Origin: Diogma glabrata | Lineage: Eukaryota; Arthropoda; Insecta; Diptera; Cylindrotomidae | Length of the DNA stretch: 64,000 bases | Direction: 5' to 3' | Assembly: GCA_963693315.1 (NCBI GenBank) | Contig: OY856187.1 | Coordinates: 379,911,306 to 379,975,305, forward strand | Shown here: positions 58,451 to 64,000 of the stretch, one piece after another | How the letters are laid out: each line of letters starts with the position of its first letter | Position numbering within the stretch: the stretch's first letter is position 1 | Program-made: the position numbers and the translations under genes | Notes under the pieces: model-generated | Databases searched by the model: none | What the model was told of the DNA's origin: nothing | The model's input: the letters and a program-made list of their open reading frames with translations, nothing else

Positions 58451-59846
58451 ATCCTGTTACAAATATATAAGCCAAAGAAAACATCAACATGAGCTTCTTA
58501 AAACTACAGATACATTGGTGGAAAGTAATTAAGTGACAACAACATCTCTCTTCGTCTTGCATGCACCTTCTGAAGCTGGGGCCGTCGACAAGAAAGATAA
58601 TTTCAATATGGAAGTGAAAGCGGCTATTAAATCAATACTAGCACGTGATTTTCTATGATTATTGTTGCAAACTTACAAAACAGTGAAGAAGCGTAAGCAT
58701 ATTTTAAATCGCGCTCTGGTAATAACAAATGATTTTGTTTTAGAACAGTCTTTGTTGTTAACAAAGCGAATTCAAAACCATAAAATCTATAACAAGAATT
58801 TCATTATAGAAATCATATATGATATAACCCACATAAACTCGTTCGAAATAGTTTAAAAACTTAAAGTTTATTTTCGTTTAGTTAATCTTGTTTTACTATT
58901 TTAGGTAAGTCGGAAATAAAACAAAGACATTATTGCCATTTTAGATTAAACAACCTGTTCTCTAATTATAATGAAAACAGATTTAAATGAATTTGTCTTT
59001 AACTGCGTATAAATTATCCCGATTAATTTCCATATGTTATTATATAAAATGCGAATATTTATAACAAACAAACACTTCTGCTAAAATCAAGGTTGAATTA
59101 ATAAACTTATGGCGACGACAAAATTGTATTCAAAAGTTACATTTTATTGGTTTTGATCATAAATTCGTTATGGCTTGGAGGAGCGAAAAAAGTTTCAGAA
59201 TAAATTCATCTTCAAGAGTTGAATAAACAAATTCAAGGATGAAAATCATACCTACAACAACAATTTGGTACAAATATTTGCAATACATAAGTAGAACAAT
59301 TGTTCTTGACCGTGGTAAAATGAATAAAAAATAAATTAAACTGGATATATAATAGTGAAAGGATCATAAAAACAACTATATACTTCCATTTATGATACAA
59401 TGAGCTATCTTTAACTATTATCATTACTGAGTTTTATTGACTTTTGTTTTTATCTGAATTTAATTCACATCACTTGTTTGTTGATAAATCTTTTAACTAA
59501 GTAATGTAATATACCACAAATTTATCTATATAGAAACGAACAAAAAATTTGATTGACGAACAATAAAAGCACAAAAGCTCTCAAATTAATTTCAGATTGA
59601 AAATTTTCTTTAAGAAGTTTTGATTTTGTTAGCTATTTTGAATCTTTCACAATAAATAAAAGTAGGTGACACTTTTATTATTTGTGAACAAGAGCTAAGG
59701 TAAGTTTTCTGTTGAAAAAATTAGAAATCAAACGTAATCAAAAATGGGAATCAAAATTGACACCAAAAATTTCTTGTCCAAACACATTTTCGTGTTTCGT
59801 GTAATCAGCGACCTAGCTGGAATTCTAACAAAAGTGTGTTACTACC
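58451..59846. other. AT-rich intergenic sequence
   Basis: No gene recognised; short frames such as 58662-58856 have no family resemblance. Confidence 0.4.
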
Positions 59847-60075
59847 GCATGGAGGGATCAGTTTTTATTGTTTTTTTATTTTTTTTTTTTATTTTTGATC
59901 AACGGGTGTGACAACCCCGCGTACTCCAGTCCCTGCTATTGACATACGAGTTAACGTGAGATATCACATACCACTGACAATAGCAGTGAGATATCACTAG
60001 CCAAGGTGACATCTTAGGGGTGGTGGCGGATTAACTGTATTCAGTCAACGGGAGCACCCTCAATCTTAGCTCAGG
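59847..60075 (+). repeat. interspersed repeat family E, copy 3 (truncated)
   Basis: gcatggagggatcagttttt through tgtgacaaccccgcgtactc, cagtccctgctattgacata, cgagttaacgtgagatatca and tattcagtcaacgggagcac; homology stops at about 60075. Closest to copy 2. Confidence 0.8.
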
Positions 60076-60079
60076 GCTC

Positions 60080-60165
60080 CCGTTTTAAAGTCAGATTGAA
60101 AAAAATGGAAAAAATGGAAATTTTTCGCTAAAAAAAATGGAAAAATGGAAACAAATGGAAAACAA
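60080..60165 (+). repeat. aaaaatgg microsatellite-like tract
   Basis: Irregular repeats of aaaaaatggaaa between 60096 and 60163. Confidence 0.7.
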
Positions 60166-60645
60166 TCAATTTAAAATGTGTAATAGATAGGGTAGCTAGA
60201 ATATTACGGTGAAAAAATTCCCTGTTTTTTTTTCAATTTATCTATACTCGGTTTTTAATTTTTTCAGAAAATTTTTATACTATACTATATATTTTGTAAT
60301 TGATACAAAAATTAATAAAAGTGTACGTTTATTCATTTTTTAACACTTTTAATCGTTAATATAACAAAAACCTTGACTTGAAAATATCAGATTGAATGAT
60401 TCTCGTACATATTGTTTTTAAAATTGAAATAAAATGAATTGTTAAATTATTTTTATGAAGAAATGGAACTAAAGGATTATTTGATTGAATCAGAGTACAA
60501 AATAGTTGCATCTCATAAGTAAACAATATAAAAACAGATAATTTTTAATCCAGTAGTTCATCTTTATGTGTTTCAGAAACTAAATTTTTAGTTTTGGTAA
60601 CTTCAATAGCATATTTCTTAAAACCAGGTAAGAGTAAATAGTACG
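60166..60645. other. AT-rich intergenic sequence
   Basis: Nothing recognised. Confidence 0.4.
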
Positions 60646-62441
60646 AGATCCGGCTGCAGGATTAGTGCGCTCATCGATTTTTTGCTAAAACCAAATTTTT
60701 ATGTATATTTATAATTAGGAGAATATATATCTACCAGTATGCCTATCAAAATTTGCCCGCCAGTATTTTTAATTAAATTATTTTTAATTGATTTTTGGGA
60801 AAAAATATCGTTCACTTGTTTTTTAAATAAAATGTCGTCTACATCACGGCAAATTATATAACGATTCTAAAAAATCACGGTTGCTGTTGCGCACCTGGCC
60901 GCACCTCTTCGCAGCCAGGCGTAAACAGGTATGATTTCGATACATTTATACGTTCATAACGTACACTGATTAATTCTATATCAAATTAAAGCTAATTTTT
61001 TTCTATTTATTATCATATACGGTTGCCTAATTAAATCCGGCCGCAAATAAGGGTTGCTGGCTGTTAAAGATGATAAATATTTAAGGTAGAGTGAAAGAGA
61101 GTTAGCGCGTAACATCATTTGTCAGGCGAGGATAGCGATTGCCAGCTGTGCGACTCTCTTAAGCCATTGCGCATGCGTCGAATGTTAGTGTTCTCAACCA
61201 CCGGGGAGTAATAGAGACGACTTAATAAATACTCCAAAAAAATTGTCTTCCTTTTCAAAATGACAAATTTAAAAACTACAACAAAAAATGGTAGAATCTT
61301 AGTTTATCCCCCCAAATAAATTAGCGTTTTTTTTTAAGATAAATAGAAAGATTAGGTCCTCTGTATCCTAATTATGAAAAACAAAATTGCGGAAATGAGG
61401 GGATCAAAAGTTATAAAGGATCAAAATTTCAATTTTTATAGGGGGGTCACACGGGGGGAGGGGGGGGCGGTGCTATTTTTGATCGAAGTTGTGCAAGGTC
61501 GCAGAAACGAGTCAAAAAAAAAATCAAAAATCAAATCAAGTTACTTCTAAAAACTCAAAGGGGGAACCAAGGTATTTTTTTAAATTTTAAAACTTTAGTG
61601 TGTGATAAAATAAATATAAATAAATAATAAATAAAAATAAGGAAAAAAGAAAAACAAAAAAATAAAAAAAAACCAAAGGGGGACCAAGGTAAAATTGAAA
61701 GTTTGATCCTTTATAACTTTTGACCCCCTCCATTTTTTTTTCATAATTAGGATGCAGAGGACCTAATCTTTTTATTTATCTGAAAAAAACGCTAGTTTAT
61801 TTGGGGGGATAAACTAAGATTTGTCATTTTGAAAAGGAAGACAATTTTTTTGGAGTATTTATTAAGTCGTCTCTATTACTCCCCGGTGGTTGAGAACACT
61901 AACATTCGACGCATTCGCAATAGCGTAATAGCGTCGCACAGCTGGCAATCGCTATCCTCGCCTGACAAATGATGTTACGCGCTAACTCTCTTTCACTCTA
62001 CCTTAAATATTTATCATCTTTAACAGCCAGCAACCCTTATTTGCGGCTGGATTTAATTAGGCAACCATATATGATAATAAATAGAAAAAAATTAGCTTTA
62101 ATTTGATATAGAATTAATCAATGTACGTTATGAACGAAAAAATGTATCGAAATCATACCTGTTTACACCTGGCTGCGAAGAGGTGCGGCCAGGTGCGCAA
62201 TGGCAACCGTAATTTTTTAGAATCTTTATATAATTTGCCGTGATGTAGACGATATTTTATTTAAAAAACAAGTGAACGAAATTTTTTCCCAAAAATCAAT
62301 TAAAAATAATTTAATTAAAAATACTGGCGGCCAAATTTTGATAGGCAACCTGGTAGATATATATTCTCCTAATTATAAATATACATAAAAATATGGTATT
62401 AGCAAAAAATCGATGAGCGCACTAATCCTGCAGCCGGATCT
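60646..62441. mobile_element. 1.8-kb long inverted repeat (foldback element)
   Basis: It starts AGATCCGGCTGCAGGATTAG and ends with the exact complement CTAATCCTGCAGCCGGATCT. The left arm is about 60646-61439 and the right arm about 61691-62441, with a spacer of about 250 bp. Matching blocks occur throughout, for example cgcacctggccgcacctctt, gttagcgcgtaacatcattt, gcgaggatagcgattgccag, caccggggagtaatagagac and aaaagttataaaggatcaaa. The arms are GC-richer than the surroundings and have small unpaired differences. The spacer starts with a G-rich run (gggggg...ggggaggggggggcgg, 61441-61471) and holds two direct caaaggggg.accaaggta copies. No protein frame. Confidence 0.9.
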
Positions 62442-64000
62442 TAGACTAAAAGAGACTTGTTCAACCATTTTGAACAAAGTTTCATGAGGAATATTTTAAT
62501 ATTTTTAATATATAATATTTTTCATCGGCTTTTCGATTAGGAGCATTAAAAGCAAGCAAATAAATTATAAGCGAATCAAATCATACAAATAATTCAACCA
62601 CAGATCAATTCGTTGCTTTAACTCCAGCGTCAAATGCATTACTAATTGTACGTAAGCCGCAGCTGCCCAGATTCAGAATTTCTTTCTTACTCGAATCATG
62701 TGCTAAGTCCACCTTTAGATGTCGAATAGATTTTAAGTTAACATTAGTTCCGTTCATCGAAACTTGAACCGAAGTATTGGTACATGGGATACGTAATATG
62801 AAAGTTTCTTACAAATTTGCGGCAGTAGTATGTCCCAAATAGATTAATATGAAACATCTAATCGTTCGTGATTTGTTTTTATCACCATTCTATATACCAT
62901 CATTCTAACAATATCAATTTGCTGCTTTAGACTCTCATGACAATAAGTTACAACAAAATATATTTTTTGAATCGAATCGATTCAGTTCGATATAATTATT
63001 AATTCTGTAAACCATACCGGTACCTTGGAATTTAGTTAGTTTTAATTTTCGTTCAATTTCACTGACAGACAACATTGTCTTCATCATTGTCTTCATCAAA
63101 CCCTAATTAAAAGATCAAATACCACAATGTAACACCGTTTTTTAAAAAAAATTTCATCGTGTTGGACAAAGCGAGGCACTTGTGAATGAATTAGGTCACG
63201 ACAAGTGGCATACATAATTATAAACTTTTTATTTATAAACTGTTCCTAATAGGAACGATATTCTTTTTAGTATTTTTCTGGTGAAATTTTGTTAGTTATG
63301 AATAATTTATTTAAATCTAGCATAAGTTGATCATTATATAACACGTAGGCTCTCTATCGTCATGGACTTCACACAGTTCAGAGTTTACTAGCTTGCAGTT
63401 TCACACCTGCATATTATCCGAAGTGAAAGCAATAACTGCAAGTCTGGTTTACCATCATAATCATGAACCGTACTCCACTAGGAAGCATATGGAAATATAT
63501 TACGGAAGCTTTTTAAAATACATTCCTTTGCACATTTTGTTCTCATTTACACATTTAGTGGTTGCATTCGGCACATTTAGTGGTTGCCGAATTAAAATTA
63601 CATATTATTGTATTTGCAATAGTATTACAAACCTCATGGATAATTTTTTAATTAATTAAATAATTAGAAAAATACTAAGATCCATTTTATGTTTCCCAAA
63701 CCTTCGCCGTAAATAGAACGCAGGTGTTTTGTGTTAAAAGCGTGTTAACACTTGAACCACTTCTGTTATTTCGATTTAATAATTGTTCATATTATATAAT
63801 CATGTAGTATAGTTATAATTGAAGCCACCTTGTTCATATATGTTTTTTATTCAAATAAATAAAAAAAATTGCAATTCACTAATAAAAATATATAAAATTG
63901 TGTTTACACAGAGAATTAAATTCATATAATAAGGATAAGGATAAAAAACAAGTAGGACAGATTATTTATTTATTATTATTACTGCAACTAGGTTTCTTCT
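62442..64000. other. AT-rich intergenic sequence
   Basis: No gene or repeat copy recognised. An internal direct duplication (acatttagtggttgc) occurs at about 63551 and 63572. Confidence 0.4.

Overview
This is a window of a very AT-rich eukaryotic nuclear genome, most likely an insect or other arthropod. The evidence is a dense nest of animal non-LTR retrotransposons (RTE, Jockey-like and RNase H-bearing clades), a Helitron with a PIF1-type helicase, a hAT-like element with an 8-bp target duplication, many short inverted-repeat elements and many minisatellites. I see no convincing intact host gene, no rRNA, no CRISPR and no bacterial operon structure. The species cannot be named from the sequence. 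Layout: 1-4220 (minus) is a broken copy of a large animal protein family of unknown function, usually linked to mobile DNA, recognised by GHAYSRAVRGH, VVFDGY, VSEDIDVL and GCDTTSAFF motifs; it has in-frame stops, frameshifts and an apparent internal deletion. 5300-9750 holds a fragment of repeat family A, a 223-bp TA-flanked hairpin element, and repeat family B, which is split by a 1.04-kb inverted-repeat element. 11.4-24.6 kb is a nest: two family A elements in opposite orientation (11.4-14.8 and 20.6-24.6 kb) flank a hAT-like element (16.3-20.6 kb) that itself carries two retrotransposon remnants; the second A element is split by a 2.37-kb Helitron. 24.6-29.5 kb has a tRNA-like SINE fragment, a TATCGATA-rich repeat and a decayed RNase H-type retrotransposon interrupted by a MITE. 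29.5-35.9 kb is repeat family C (about 630-bp units) split by a complete RTE element with an uninterrupted ORF, the one apparently intact gene here. 38-50 kb alternates copies of families B, C, D and E, several carrying hairpins, including a 449-bp near-perfect palindrome. 51.4-54.8 kb is a decayed Jockey-like element interrupted by a 299-bp MITE. 55.1-55.7 kb has an unrecognised Asn-rich reading frame. 60.6-62.4 kb is a 1.8-kb inverted repeat with arms of about 750-790 bp. The genes do not form a pathway; the window is a layered record of transposition. Several insertions can be proven inside the window because a related repeat copy keeps the empty site (RTE in family C, the 1.04-kb element in B, the palindrome in E) or because target duplications are visible (11 bp RTE, 8 bp hAT-like, 13 bp retrotransposon remnant). 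The most unusual theme is the number of unrelated, near-perfect inverted repeats, from 74 bp to 1.8 kb, that would fold as hairpins if transcribed.
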